Of a stretch of DNA of 64,000 bases, positions 50,187 to 60,086 are shown piece by piece (position 1 is the first letter of the stretch; every line of letters begins with the position of its first letter). The position numbers were made by a program, and so were the translations under genes. Under the pieces are notes generated by a model, which searched no databases, was not told where the DNA came from, and saw only the letters and a list, made by a program, of their open reading frames with translations. This stretch comes from Nakaseomyces glabratus (lineage: Eukaryota > Ascomycota > Saccharomycetes > Saccharomycetales > Saccharomycetaceae): contig NC_088961.1 of assembly GCF_010111755.1 (NCBI RefSeq), forward strand, positions 496,001 to 560,000, in the 5' to 3' direction.

Positions 50187-51182
50187 TCAATCATCTTTAA
50201 CCATAAATGATATTAATGTCGGTATGAAAGCTCCTACCAGAATGTACAAAGATTCGTCATATTTTAAGAAATAAGAAGTCTTAGAATTTTGTTCCAAGAC
50301 ATCTACACTAATAGATTCTGTATCATTCGATGCTGCATTATATTCATCATTCACAAAAGTAGAAGGATCACTAGTTTGTTCGATGAAGTGATCATCTTCA
50401 GAGAAGGCTGTGAACGATGCATAAAGCAAACTTCCTCCACTCATTAACAGCAAATTACTACTAATATAATCCATTGTCGCAGACTGCCTCAAATTCAATA
50501 GTGAAAGTAGAATATAACCAACTGGTGTTGAGAGACTAAAGGCAAAAAGGTTTGTCATACACTCAGTCATGGGTAATCCCTGTTTCGTTAACATTAGTGC
50601 TGAAAGTGATAACACTGCCGGTATCTTGTGTATAGTAATTGCAATAAATACAACAATTAATAACCGCTGGTTGTTGGATGTTGTGCCTAAAGCCACACCA
50701 TCTGAAATACCATGTATCACAAACGCTAATATCACATTATTTTTCAATACTCGGGCAACTACCACTCTAGGCTTTGTCAGTATTTCTTTTATCGAGTAAT
50801 TTAAATTGCTTCTAAAAGCACTACTTGTTGGGAGGTCATTGCTTTCTTCAGGATTTTGAATTAGAAATGCATTTGTATTACTCATTATCGAATGTCCCAA
50901 ACGGTCAAACAAATACACCCCAATGAAGCCTGCTAATAAATCGAAACCAACATTCCCACCTTCTTCTGTGCATGCCTTGATCCCTTCTGGAATGACTAAC
51001 ATAAACGCAGTCCCTAGTAGCATGCCAACACCAAACTGAGAGAAAACCTTCAGAAAGCCATTCTGAGTGTTACTGTAAGTCGAGTTTATGTTAATATAAT
51101 AAAATGGCAGGCAGCCGATACTGAACGTAGCTACTAGCAACAATATTGCTAATAATATAACTGCAGCTATATTTATTCCCAT
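50187..51182 (-). CDS. ATX2: Golgi manganese transporter Atx2 (ZIP family)
   Basis: The 331-residue protein (S. cerevisiae 313) has about eight hydrophobic segments. ZIP landmarks are in the fourth and fifth: FVIHGISDGVALGTTSNNQ (near 155-173) and AITIHKIPAVLSLSALML (near 181-198), whose His residues line the metal path. The N-terminal signal-like segment and an acidic luminal loop near 270-295 are family-typical. Family knowledge: Atx2 controls Mn2+ levels in the Golgi and was found as a suppressor of sod1 defects. It starts at the ATG at 51182, convergent with BUD21 and divergent from DIA2, as in YOR078W-YOR080W. Confidence 0.93.
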   Translation of the reverse strand: MGINIAAVILLAILLLVATFSIGCLPFYYININSTYSNTQNGFLKVFSQFGVGMLLGTAFMLVIPEGIKACTEEGGNVGFDLLAGFIGVYLFDRLGHSIMSNTNAFLIQNPEESNDLPTSSAFRSNLNYSIKEILTKPRVVVARVLKNNVILAFVIHGISDGVALGTTSNNQRLLIVVFIAITIHKIPAVLSLSALMLTKQGLPMTECMTNLFAFSLSTPVGYILLSLLNLRQSATMDYISSNLLLMSGGSLLYASFTAFSEDDHFIEQTSDPSTFVNDEYNAASNDTESISVDVLEQNSKTSYFLKYDESLYILVGAFIPTLISFMVKDD

Positions 51183-51487
51183 TTGTAGCTATTACTCACA
51201 GAAGAAAAATACCCTCAGTGGCTTGAAATCAATCAATTGACCTTAACTATATACAAACTAACCATTTTCAAAGACACTACCAATAAAGTACAAGTCCATT
51301 CCGTTCAACTTTAACTAGACAGCCTTATTTAGCCAGATATTTTTGCAAAGATTAAAACGCGATGAGTTTAGCGATGAGCAACCACACACATACTTCAGAA
51401 GCTCAAAATAATGGCACATCGTGCAGATCGAAAAATATAATAGAAGACCTCTGAATGTACTGATTTCAAATTAAATATTAATGAAAT
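51183..51487. other. ATX2/DIA2 divergent promoter region
   Basis: This 305 bp region contains two PAC-core sequences, GCGATGAGTT at 51359-51368 and GCGATGAGCA at 51371-51380, and two short ORFs just before DIA2 (51455-51463 and 51481-51495). Confidence 0.55.
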
Positions 51488-51495
51488 ATGCCTGA
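51481..51495 (+). other. Four-codon upstream ORF overlapping the DIA2 start
   Basis: ATG AAA TAT GCC TGA begins 7 bases before the DIA2 ATG and ends 6 bases after it, in a different frame. A still shorter ORF, ATG TAC TGA, lies at 51455-51463. If present in the leader, they would make ribosomes bypass or reinitiate at DIA2. Confidence 0.5.
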
Positions 51496-53620
51496 TGAAG
51501 AGATTCTAAACAAAGCCATCGAGCTTGGTACAACCTATTTCAAAAGTGAAGATTATAGAAAAGCAAGAAGTTTATTCGAAAAGGCCCTAAAACTAGTTGA
51601 TTCATACTCAAAAGACGAGATAAAGAAGCTCCGAGGAGAAATTTATCATGTTGATGAACTTCCAGATGAGCTGTATAAGAGAGTCAAATGTGAAAGGATT
51701 ATAACACATCCTAAGCATGTAAAAATACTGGATAACTTATCGGCATGTTGGGAAAAACAAAATATACTGGATAACGCGTTGAAGTTGTCCCATAAAATGG
51801 TTAAGCTTGAGCCATTCAACATAAAAACGTATATTAGAAAAGGCCGAATATTAATGAAGTTGACTAAATATAGAGATGCCTATCATAATTTCAAAGAAGG
51901 TCTCACCAGAATACAATATGCATCACAAAAGTATGAACTTATACCAAGTAGAAAACTAATGAAATATTGTGAACAACAAAAGAATATTGTTAGGGATATG
52001 TTCCTAAATAAAAGTAAATCGTTAGACTTGGCAGGGACGAACGAAAAGAAACGTAAGCTGATAGACCCCATACTGGAACAAGTACAGTTGAAAAAACAGA
52101 AAGAGTCTGACGCTGAAGAGTACTTTAATATAAAAGAGATTGATTTCATTGAGAAGCTGCCTATTGAACTTACCCTGAAGATTCTCAGGAAAATTCGGCC
52201 AAGACAGTTGGCAGAATTAATGCTCGTGTGTCGAAAATGGAGAGAAGTAATATTACAAGCGCCAGCATTATTTGATGAGTTCTTATTTCAAAATATTACA
52301 TTACGCCAAATGATTAAGTTTAATGCTTTTATTATGAAGTTGAGCAAGATTAATTTTTATATTAGTGGATCTAATATTTTGCATTTTAAAACTCTCAAAA
52401 TTTCACCAAAATCACCCTCGGAGGAGTTTAAAATCACCAAAATATTATTAGAGAGTTCTTCAGAGATAATTAGATGCAACAGACTAATCATGGCAATACC
52501 TAATACAACAACTTCACATATTGCAAAAATGATACCCAAAAGTAACGAGTTCACGAAATCTATTAGGGAGCTCTCATTAATGTGTACACTCAGGGCGGAT
52601 AAAAATTATGAACTAGATATTTTAGAAAGCTTTGAATACCTTACAAGGCTTGAGATTATGTTTCATAATTCTTTGGTACCTCTGAGCAGTTCCAATGAAG
52701 AAGTAACTGGTGTTGGCACCCAAAATGCTCATTGGACTAGAACCCTCAAATACTTTAGTGTAATTTGTGATACAAGAAAAGTGCCAACATTTCCATTTAA
52801 AAATATATTACAAAATAAGAACTTTCCATCTTTAAAAAAGCTTTGTATTAGCGGAGTTACAATGTCTTTGCAAGCTGATCAATTCGATTGGCTCACAAAC
52901 ACTCCTGCATTAAATGAACTTTGGCTAGAGAATAATAACAACGCGAAGCTATCTCATTTTTTTAGTACTATTAGAGATATTCACATTTGGGATGACTTGA
53001 AGAGGCTCACATTTCGTGAAAATAGAAATTATGACAAGGTATCTCTAGAGGCAAATAATAGAAGCTATTGCTACCTGTCTAATCTGAGATCTTTGGAGAC
53101 ACTTGATTTAATGGGTGGATCGATAACTGGTCTTGGATTAACAAGACTTTTCAGTTATTTTATGGATTGTAAAATCACCAAACTAAATTTGGGTGATTGC
53201 ATGAATATTCAATTTACACTACTACCGCCATCGCATGCAATGGAAACAGCATTACAACCATCTTTTTTACTTTCATCATTACCAAACCTAAACAATTTAC
53301 AGCTGCCTAAAATGGCAACTTTGGATGATGATGCAATAACTCTTTTCTCAAAATTTGCTCATCTTATGTCTTCAATGGATATACTTGATATATCTTTCAA
53401 TCCATCGGTCACCGGAGTCTCTGTCTATTCATTTCTAAAAAACCTAAACACTTATAGAGAAAAAGCACTAGGTTTGCTTAATATTGATAACTGTAACAAT
53501 ATTTCACATATAACTGTTGGAACTATATTGGCTCAAGGGTTTGTCAACAAAGTTAGTTGTGTCTATGAGAGAGAACATTGGCACAACTTTGGAAGTAATT
53601 CTTTCAGATATATGGGCTGA
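51488..53620 (+). CDS. DIA2: Dia2, F-box/LRR/TPR subunit of an SCF ubiquitin ligase
   Basis: The 710-residue protein (S. cerevisiae 732) has TPR-like helices at 1-150 (AIELGTTYFKSEDYRKARSL, then KLEPFNIKTYIRKGRIL), a basic nuclear-signal region near 187-205, the F-box at about 220-258 (LPIELTLKILRKIRPRQLAE), and leucine-rich repeats to the end. The closing VYEREHWHNFGSNSFRY is conserved with S. cerevisiae. Family knowledge: SCF-Dia2 travels with the replisome by its TPR binding Mrc1 and Ctf4, and ubiquitinates Mcm7 to disassemble the CMG helicase at termination. Unusual upstream ORFs precede the start. It is convergent with TGL5 across 149 bp. Confidence 0.95.
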   Translation: MPDEEILNKAIELGTTYFKSEDYRKARSLFEKALKLVDSYSKDEIKKLRGEIYHVDELPDELYKRVKCERIITHPKHVKILDNLSACWEKQNILDNALKLSHKMVKLEPFNIKTYIRKGRILMKLTKYRDAYHNFKEGLTRIQYASQKYELIPSRKLMKYCEQQKNIVRDMFLNKSKSLDLAGTNEKKRKLIDPILEQVQLKKQKESDAEEYFNIKEIDFIEKLPIELTLKILRKIRPRQLAELMLVCRKWREVILQAPALFDEFLFQNITLRQMIKFNAFIMKLSKINFYISGSNILHFKTLKISPKSPSEEFKITKILLESSSEIIRCNRLIMAIPNTTTSHIAKMIPKSNEFTKSIRELSLMCTLRADKNYELDILESFEYLTRLEIMFHNSLVPLSSSNEEVTGVGTQNAHWTRTLKYFSVICDTRKVPTFPFKNILQNKNFPSLKKLCISGVTMSLQADQFDWLTNTPALNELWLENNNNAKLSHFFSTIRDIHIWDDLKRLTFRENRNYDKVSLEANNRSYCYLSNLRSLETLDLMGGSITGLGLTRLFSYFMDCKITKLNLGDCMNIQFTLLPPSHAMETALQPSFLLSSLPNLNNLQLPKMATLDDDAITLFSKFAHLMSSMDILDISFNPSVTGVSVYSFLKNLNTYREKALGLLNIDNCNNISHITVGTILAQGFVNKVSCVYEREHWHNFGSNSFRYMG

Positions 53621-53769
53621 TGCCAATAAGACAAAATTTTGTTATATAGCAATAGTCATGTAAATAATCTCACTTAAATTAATGGGTTAAATTCTAATAG
53701 TCAATATATAACAGTAAAAAGAATTATTCTATACTATGCAAGAAATAACATCAATATTGTATGATAAAA

Positions 53770-56076
53770 TCAATCTCTTTGTAAATAGTCAAAAACATTT
53801 CTATTACTACCAAATATCACACGATCTGAGGTTTTAATAGCTGGACTGATACGCATATTCTGATACTTTTTTGGTGAAGCCGACTTCGAGGTTTTAACCT
53901 GAAGTATTTCCATGGTTTTTGTTGCAGATCCAACGGAAAAGGAACAAGAGCCCACAGCATATCTTGAACGTACTCTAGTTGATGCTTCTGATTTCCTGTG
54001 ATTTCTTCTTTTCTTTGGTATTGGCGCCAGGTATTTCTCTCTTGGAAACAATGGGTCATGGATTGTTGTGAAAGCATTCTCCCTTAACAATAATGTAGAG
54101 TTAGTAGGTTCATTCTCCATCAAATTATCATCTAGAACATTATTTTCCTCAAAAGTATCGTCGGTACTCTGGTTTGATAATTGCCTCTTTTTGGGATCAT
54201 TAGAAAGCATCACCCTTTCCATAGCACCGTAAGAAATATTAGCAGGGATATCAGATGAGGATGATACGATTATTTGCTCTTTCAAATATGCAATTGCCTT
54301 GTCCAAAATAAACTCTTGTGTGCAGTTACTTTTTATTATTGGAATATTTGGCCAAGTTGCTCTGGCACCTAACGTCGTTTCTTTAAGCAAGAATTCTTGA
54401 GATGGATTGCTCAGGAGTTCATTCACACAAGATATCATGTCTAATTTAGGTAATATAGTGACATCGCCTGAATATTTTTGTGATATCACGGACCTTAACT
54501 TGTTACATAGAGTTTCTGCAATGCCAAGTTCAGACAAAATTTCCAAATAATGCACCAATTCATCGGAAAAGTAATTACAAAATCCGGTAATATGTTGCTT
54601 GACCCTTGCACTAGTCTCATTTTGCAATTCCCCACCTACACAAGACACCGATAGTTTTAGAAATGGGTAGACGTGAACATTAACTTGGCAAGCTATGATA
54701 TGATCAATATTGAACATTTCTGACAGCCTAGAGATCGGCAAATCGTTATCCACAGACCCATCCATAAATTTTACAGATGTACTTCCACCCCAAACGGTAC
54801 ACTGGTTTGTAATTGGATCTTTCTCGTACAATGGGCACGTAGGAAACACGCCTGGAACAGAACAGGATGCACAAACAGCAGACCATATCAGTACATTTGG
54901 TGCAGTCAAGTTATTTAATAATCGGGGCTGTTCAAATATGCTTGCAGTTGAGACACTAATATTGAGAATCTTTCCAGTTCTATTATATGCTTCTCTGAAA
55001 GTTAAGTCGCCTAAAAAGCCTTTCATAGTTTTTATTAAATGCCTATTATCAAACCAGGTTCCATGCTTAAAAAAACGTGCCATCTGGACAAATACATTTT
55101 CTGTGGTCTCTAAATCGTCTTCATCTCTGAAAATTTTGAATCTCATACCAAGCACGCTTTCTAGTAAACTTGGTATCTCCTCAGTAGTATGAGTACAAAA
55201 TATACTAGCAACAATAGCGCCTGCGCTAGTGCCACTGATTACTCTAGGAATTAGATCAGCCTCAAATAAAGCAGCCAGTACACCAATATGAAACATCCCA
55301 AATGTTGCCCCACCGCTCAACACCAGAGCTGATTTACCGATATTTCGCCTCGTCTGTTGCAGAATCCCCAACAAGTACTCATTTTCAAAGCCTGATTTAG
55401 ATACAAGTTCTTCCACACATAGTTTAGACTCAGCTAAGTACGCTTCTATGAGCTTTTTTGTACCATGATTCGTGTGTCTATACAAGTTAACATTGCCCAT
55501 ATTCCCAAAGTTTCTTGTCCATGTCGTCCTGATATAATATAGTAATTCTGCATAATTCTTGTTCTCACGTAGTTCTTTCATCTTATGCGTCAGTGCGCGA
55601 ACAGCTTGGTAATCATAAAGATCTGTCTCGTCATCAACTTTCCAATCAGCTTTACCTTGCAATTCATCCAATTGTAAACTGATAGCCTTCCAATCATCAT
55701 ATGACCTCGCTAATTGTCTATTCTTCTTCAACTCATATTCAATCTCCCACGTAGTCAGATCCTTGCCGGTTAACCACCGAAGAGTGCTATTCAATTTATC
55801 CAGCAGGGGCATTGGTATTTTAAGCCACTGGGAGTTCGCCAGCCGCTGGTTCAGCGCAGCCCGCTGCGCATAAACCATCTCAGAATAGCTAGGCGTGCTC
55901 TCACGGGAGTCAGGCACAGCCTCCTCCGTCTCAAACTCTAGCTTAGTGTGCTCCTCTTCACCTCCCTCTGTGTCGCTTCCTTCTCCTTCATGCAGTACTC
56001 GCCCATACTGCGCAACTTCATAGTATTTGTCTATGAGAAACTCCGTCACCGGCAGCGTACGTCTAGTCAGCACCAT
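53770..56076 (-). CDS. TGL5: Patatin-like triacylglycerol lipase Tgl5
   Basis: The 768-residue protein (S. cerevisiae Tgl5 749) has a DUF3336-type N-terminal region with WLTGKDLTTWEIEYELKKNR near 101-120. The patatin domain follows from about 250: oxyanion loop GGATFGMFH at 255-263, nucleophile motif GTSAG with S284 at 282-286, and the dyad Asp in DGS with D439. The C-terminal 200 residues are Ser-rich and probably disordered. Family knowledge: Tgl3, Tgl4 and Tgl5 mobilise triacylglycerol from lipid droplets, and Tgl5 also shows lysophosphatidic acid acyltransferase activity. Tgl4 is the paralogue; position between DIA2 and WHI5 supports Tgl5. The gene's 5' end is notably GC-rich. Confidence 0.93.
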   Translation of the reverse strand: MVLTRRTLPVTEFLIDKYYEVAQYGRVLHEGEGSDTEGGEEEHTKLEFETEEAVPDSRESTPSYSEMVYAQRAALNQRLANSQWLKIPMPLLDKLNSTLRWLTGKDLTTWEIEYELKKNRQLARSYDDWKAISLQLDELQGKADWKVDDETDLYDYQAVRALTHKMKELRENKNYAELLYYIRTTWTRNFGNMGNVNLYRHTNHGTKKLIEAYLAESKLCVEELVSKSGFENEYLLGILQQTRRNIGKSALVLSGGATFGMFHIGVLAALFEADLIPRVISGTSAGAIVASIFCTHTTEEIPSLLESVLGMRFKIFRDEDDLETTENVFVQMARFFKHGTWFDNRHLIKTMKGFLGDLTFREAYNRTGKILNISVSTASIFEQPRLLNNLTAPNVLIWSAVCASCSVPGVFPTCPLYEKDPITNQCTVWGGSTSVKFMDGSVDNDLPISRLSEMFNIDHIIACQVNVHVYPFLKLSVSCVGGELQNETSARVKQHITGFCNYFSDELVHYLEILSELGIAETLCNKLRSVISQKYSGDVTILPKLDMISCVNELLSNPSQEFLLKETTLGARATWPNIPIIKSNCTQEFILDKAIAYLKEQIIVSSSSDIPANISYGAMERVMLSNDPKKRQLSNQSTDDTFEENNVLDDNLMENEPTNSTLLLRENAFTTIHDPLFPREKYLAPIPKKRRNHRKSEASTRVRSRYAVGSCSFSVGSATKTMEILQVKTSKSASPKKYQNMRISPAIKTSDRVIFGSNRNVFDYLQRD

Positions 56077-56748
56077 TTGTTCATCTGGTTCTACCTCCTT
56101 GAAATGATGGCTAACAATTGAGTTTTGTGCTTACCCATTATTCCCGCTTTTAAAAGCAATTTTTCAATTTTTCTTGTCTCTTGTGCCAATGAATGCACTT
56201 TGAAGAGCATGCCATTATTCCAAGAGTTATCAAAACAGATTTTATACATAAAAGGATATATATTGTAGATACAGCTAACTCTAACTCCATTACAGGGCTG
56301 TGCCTGCGATATCTAAGGAATGAGCTAGGTGTTGTCGCTATGCCCATTTCAAGACATCGCCCTTCGCATTAACAAATTAGTCTTGCCTGTGGATCAATTT
56401 GATAATGGCAGAGGTTTGTACAGGCAAGATTTATACCTGATTACTTTGCTATGCGTACTCGATATATGCTAATTGCATCGTCAATGGCTCTGGTGGGCTT
56501 CTTCTTAACCTTGGTTTGACACGTCTCTGGCAAATTGATGCCAGCACACGGATTTTGGGGGTCGGAAGTTTAAAAGTGTAAACAACAATATGAATAAAAC
56601 TTGCAATAGGAGTCGTAGTCTTGCGGTTCTAGGAAACATAAAGAGCAGGTATATATATCAGAAGCATTTATAAAATCTCTGGGTTGTGAGAACAGTTATT
56701 AAGTTGCTGGGGAAAATCACTTGTGCATAGAAAGGACAGTAATACTGG
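56077..56748. other. TGL5/WHI5 divergent promoter region
   Basis: This 672 bp region has a forkhead-like GTAAACAA at 56578-56585 and a TATATATA stretch near 56650, about 95 bp before the WHI5 ATG. No gene was seen. Confidence 0.5.
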
Positions 56749-58041
56749 ATGGCAACAAGGAGCAGGGAATATACGGGAGCTGAAGGGCTCGGAGTGCGTG
56801 TGGGTGTAGAAGGCGACTCTGACGACGAGTCTATGGGTCGTGACGAGGATGTGCCGCGCGGTAGTCGTGTGACAGTGTTTGGTGAGGGCCGGGTTCCTGA
56901 GACGCCTTCGCCGCCTAGGAATTCATCTCATGCGAGGAGGTCATCTACGTCGCTGGGGTTTCTTGGGACACCAACACATCCAGGGCGGTATTTTGATGTG
57001 CCGAACTCCCCATCCAGTAATAAAGGGCGTAAAACCAGTATAAGCCATGAGAGTGGCAGTGGGAGGACAAGGCTACTCCCTCCAACCACGCCTAAATCCA
57101 GGCAAACGGAGGTGTTCATGTCTCCATCTCCGAAGCTGAGGTCGCCACAAGTATCAAAGGAGATAGAAAAAAAGCCGATAAAGGAAATATCTAACGAGTT
57201 AAAGACCAGGTTGAACTATGCGTTGATGAAGTTGCAGAATGGTTGGGTTGACAAATCACTCCCCGAATTGGAACATACACTTGCCACAGATAGAGGGGAT
57301 GGTATTAATGAGATAGGCCAGGGTCAAAACTCTGGTGAGGTGTTTAGTAAATTGGATAATAACGATGCAGGTAAGGATTTCTTACAACAAAGAAGGAAAT
57401 CAGGCTATGTTAATCAGTTTGCAGGGGATGACTCAAGTTCTGCCACATTTAAGTTTGAAGGTTTGAAAGGAAACACACAAAGCAATGATAAAGGCGGTGA
57501 TGAGCGGGCTGGTACCAAAACTGCAATCAAAACTGAAAGCAATGAGATGTACTCAGAGGTTCAATCTGATAGTGACGAAAATAGTAATGATGAAGGGAAC
57601 TCTGCACATTCTGCATTCTTGAAAGCACTTTCAAGTCCGAAGAAAAAACAGAAGTCTTCATCTTCAACTTCTTATCCTGTTTCACCTTTAAGATGGACAT
57701 CTACCAGCAGGCCCAAGCCACTAACGTTAGATACCAATCTAGAGAATACCAAGAAGAACACCAAAGGACCACCATTAGAGGTAGAGGCAATAGAGACATT
57801 AATGTCGTTAGCTTCACCTAAGAAATCATCGGGTTCTCTGGATGAAGCATTAGCCAGCAATGACAGTGCTTCAGGAAGACCCGGCTCTGTTACAGGTAAA
57901 GGTGCTACACCGATATTTCTAAGAAATGATGTTCTGAGACAGAAAAATGCATCAAACGAAGGACAACTGAGACTTGGTAACAATGAGATACTAGCTGAAA
58001 AGAAGTCTGACGTTGAGACAGAAGTGGATGAATCCGACTAA
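56749..58041 (+). CDS. WHI5: Whi5, G1/S transcriptional repressor
   Basis: The 430-residue protein is longer than S. cerevisiae Whi5 (295). The conserved GTB motif that docks on SBF and MBF is at about 151-176 (LKTRLNYALMKLQNGWVDKS). It is surrounded by many CDK-type Ser/Thr-Pro sites: TPSP at 52-55, TPTHP at 74-78, SP at 87, TP at 114, SPSP at 125-128, SP at 132, and further sites in the C-terminal half, some followed by Lys or Arg. The remainder is disordered and Ser-rich. Family knowledge: Whi5 holds SBF inactive in G1, its dilution by growth sets cell size, and Cln3-Cdk1 phosphorylation exports it from the nucleus. It follows TGL5, as YOR081C-YOR083W. Confidence 0.92.
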   Translation: MATRSREYTGAEGLGVRVGVEGDSDDESMGRDEDVPRGSRVTVFGEGRVPETPSPPRNSSHARRSSTSLGFLGTPTHPGRYFDVPNSPSSNKGRKTSISHESGSGRTRLLPPTTPKSRQTEVFMSPSPKLRSPQVSKEIEKKPIKEISNELKTRLNYALMKLQNGWVDKSLPELEHTLATDRGDGINEIGQGQNSGEVFSKLDNNDAGKDFLQQRRKSGYVNQFAGDDSSSATFKFEGLKGNTQSNDKGGDERAGTKTAIKTESNEMYSEVQSDSDENSNDEGNSAHSAFLKALSSPKKKQKSSSSTSYPVSPLRWTSTSRPKPLTLDTNLENTKKNTKGPPLEVEAIETLMSLASPKKSSGSLDEALASNDSASGRPGSVTGKGATPIFLRNDVLRQKNASNEGQLRLGNNEILAEKKSDVETEVDESD

Positions 58042-58530
58042 AAATTCTACAGGCGAATGGCATCAGAAGCGAAATATAATGGTATATCCAACAGAAATTG
58101 ATCCTTAATGTGTAATAAATTCATTGTTAAATATTAATAATTGTATTATTAAGAGCTGGTATATTTAAAATGGTAAATACTTAATAGTGTATTATTATTA
58201 AAGTAATCTCACAAATTATTCTAGAGTTTAATGGTGAGTTTCTTAAGTGCTAATATTTTCAGTTTCAAGACATTAAATAGTCATTTCTCGCTAAATTCTT
58301 ATCTATCTTCCGTATATAAATTCAGATAATTGATATTTCAATTTTTATTTACTCTTGATTGGTTTTGCTTTGCACTTGTTCCACTATTTTTAATGTGCAG
58401 TCTAAGTGCTGTGATTATACATACATTCAGTATAATATAATAGTTTTTCTATTGATATCAGAGATTCTATATAAATGTATCTTCAATTTTCCAGTTATGT
58501 TTATATTCTTGAATAATGATCCAGAACTTA
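58042..58530. other. WHI5/PLP-enzyme convergent 3' region (synteny junction)
   Basis: This 489 bp AT-rich region joins the YOR-type block to a YHR112C-like gene. It presumably holds 3'-end signals for both convergent genes. No RNA gene or mobile-element remnant was seen. Confidence 0.45.
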
Positions 58531-59670
58531 TTATTTGTATTCATTCTCCAATTCTTGTAATGCTTGTGATAGATCATCGATCAAATCTTTTGCAGATTCA
58601 CAGCCAACAGACACTCTCATTAGTTTTTGATCAATTTTATCGTCAGATAGCGCTCTCCATTCAATTAGGGACTCAATGCCACCCAAGGATGTTGCATGAT
58701 GAAAGTACTTTAATTTGTCAGGGAATTTCTTACATTGTTCTTCAGATTTCAAACAAAATGAAAAGACAGAATTGTAGCCGCCAACCAGCTGATCCTTAAC
58801 AAAAGCATCGCTTTGAATGGAGGAGTGATAAATGTCTCCCAAGACATTGGGATATTTCTCTTTATTATCGTTCAGATATTTAACAATTTTAACCACATTT
58901 TCGGATTGTTTCATAATTCTCATTTCATAAGTTCTCAAAGATCTCATTAATAAATAACTTTCTAAGTTGCCAATCATACTGCCAAGATTTATTCTATCTT
59001 CTTTCAATGCTCTACTAATCTCCTTGTCTTTGGTGACTAAGATGCCTCCAAGCAAGTCAGAATGTCCTCCAAAGTATTTGGTAGCAGAATGCATGATCAT
59101 ATCAGCTCCTAGGTCCCAAGCGTATTGTAAAGGTGGAGGAGCAAATGTAGAGTCAATGATGACAATAGCACCTTTTGAGTGGGCAAGATCAGCAAGCTTC
59201 TTTACATCAATTACGGTACCAAACGGGTTAACAGGAGACTCCAAGTGTACAACATCTCCTTTCTTGGCAAACTCCGCGATGTCTTCTAGAGTCCTTTGTT
59301 GAACATTAAAATTTCTGGTAAACATATCACTGATACAGTGCACACCATGGTAACATTGTCCGAGAAACACTTGCTTTGGGTTGTAGTGCATCATTGCTGC
59401 AAAGAAAGCAGCCAACCCTGAGGCGTATAAAACGGCATGGCCTTCTAAAATGTCAGAAAATATTGTTTCCAACCGAGTGCAGTTAGGATGACCCTCCCTA
59501 GAGTAGACAGGGGCCTCATCCATAAAATCGAAGTTCTCTCTTTGTGCCCAAGGAATCAAGTCTTCTTCAGCGTAACGATAAGTGGTCGAGACATTGATTG
59601 GTGGAGCGACATCAGAAACTCTGTTGTGCTTGTCATCATCATGGATCAATTTGGTAGCTAGTTCAACCAT
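58531..59670 (-). CDS. YHR112C-like PLP enzyme of the cystathionine gamma-synthase family
   Basis: The 379-residue protein matches the length of S. cerevisiae YHR112C (378). PLP-enzyme landmarks are [13 protein letters not shown] near 55-67, the phosphate-binding [12 protein letters not shown] near 78, the Asp-containing [12 protein letters not shown] near 145, and the PLP-lysine in [12 protein letters not shown] near 164-175. A late [10 protein letters not shown] block is also typical. Related enzymes make or cleave cystathionine in the methionine-cysteine route. YHR112C itself has no established reaction, so the substrate is unknown. The ATG at 59670 is the first in the frame. A perfect TGAGTCA Gcn4-type site lies about 200 bp upstream. 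It is convergent with WHI5. Confidence 0.92.
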   Translation of the reverse strand: MVELATKLIHDDDKHNRVSDVAPPINVSTTYRYAEEDLIPWAQRENFDFMDEAPVYSREGHPNCTRLETIFSDILEGHAVLYASGLAAFFAAMMHYNPKQVFLGQCYHGVHCISDMFTRNFNVQQRTLEDIAEFAKKGDVVHLESPVNPFGTVIDVKKLADLAHSKGAIVIIDSTFAPPPLQYAWDLGADMIMHSATKYFGGHSDLLGGILVTKDKEISRALKEDRINLGSMIGNLESYLLMRSLRTYEMRIMKQSENVVKIVKYLNDNKEKYPNVLGDIYHSSIQSDAFVKDQLVGGYNSVFSFCLKSEEQCKKFPDKLKYFHHATSLGGIESLIEWRALSDDKIDQKLMRVSVGCESAKDLIDDLSQALQELENEYK

Positions 59671-59873
59671 TGTCTTGTTGTTTTAGTGATGTTATGATAC
59701 TGAATATCTTGCTGATCTGATGTAAGAAATAAACAACAGTTTTGCAAACGTTCTATCTTTTAATTGTGACAAATTGTTGCTTATATACCTTTGGATCTTG
59801 AATCTGATGCATGCTGCTTACTGTGCATACTGTTGAAGATCCCCGATATTCTTTGAAGTTCTTAGCGATGGGC

Positions 59874-59880
59874 TGAGTCA
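59874..59880. promoter_or_regulatory. Gcn4/AP-1 type site (TGAGTCA)
   Basis: TGAGTCA is a full match to the TGASTCA consensus, 204 bp upstream of the YHR112C-like ATG. General amino-acid control of this PLP enzyme is a reasonable inference. Confidence 0.5.
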
Positions 59881-60047
59881 GAGGTTCCTTCTGTGAAAAA
59901 AATCGCTCTCCGCGGGGGAAATCGCAAAAAGTATGGGAGCTGTCAAACAATTGCCTGTAACAATGTGCCAAAATCCAATTGACTGCACCGTTTTTAGAAG
60001 TAATGAAATGATCTGTTACATCTTAAGTCCTGAAAAGTGGCAATAAT

Positions 60048-60086
60048 TGCACCAAGTTGCATCAAGTTGCACCAAGTTGCATCAAA
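60048..60086. repeat. 10-bp tandem repeat, alternating ACCAAGTTGC and ATCAAGTTGC
   Basis: Units at 60051, 60061 and 60071 are followed by a decayed unit ATCAAAGCTG-like at 60081 and preceded by a partial TGC. The alternation of ACC and ATC gives a higher 20-bp period. Confidence 0.85.

Noticed and set aside
59909..59916. TCCGCGGG as a Pdr1 response element
   Set aside because: It fits only the loose consensus, it is a single copy, and the gene nearby is not a known Pdr1 target; kept only as a remark in the intergenic entry.
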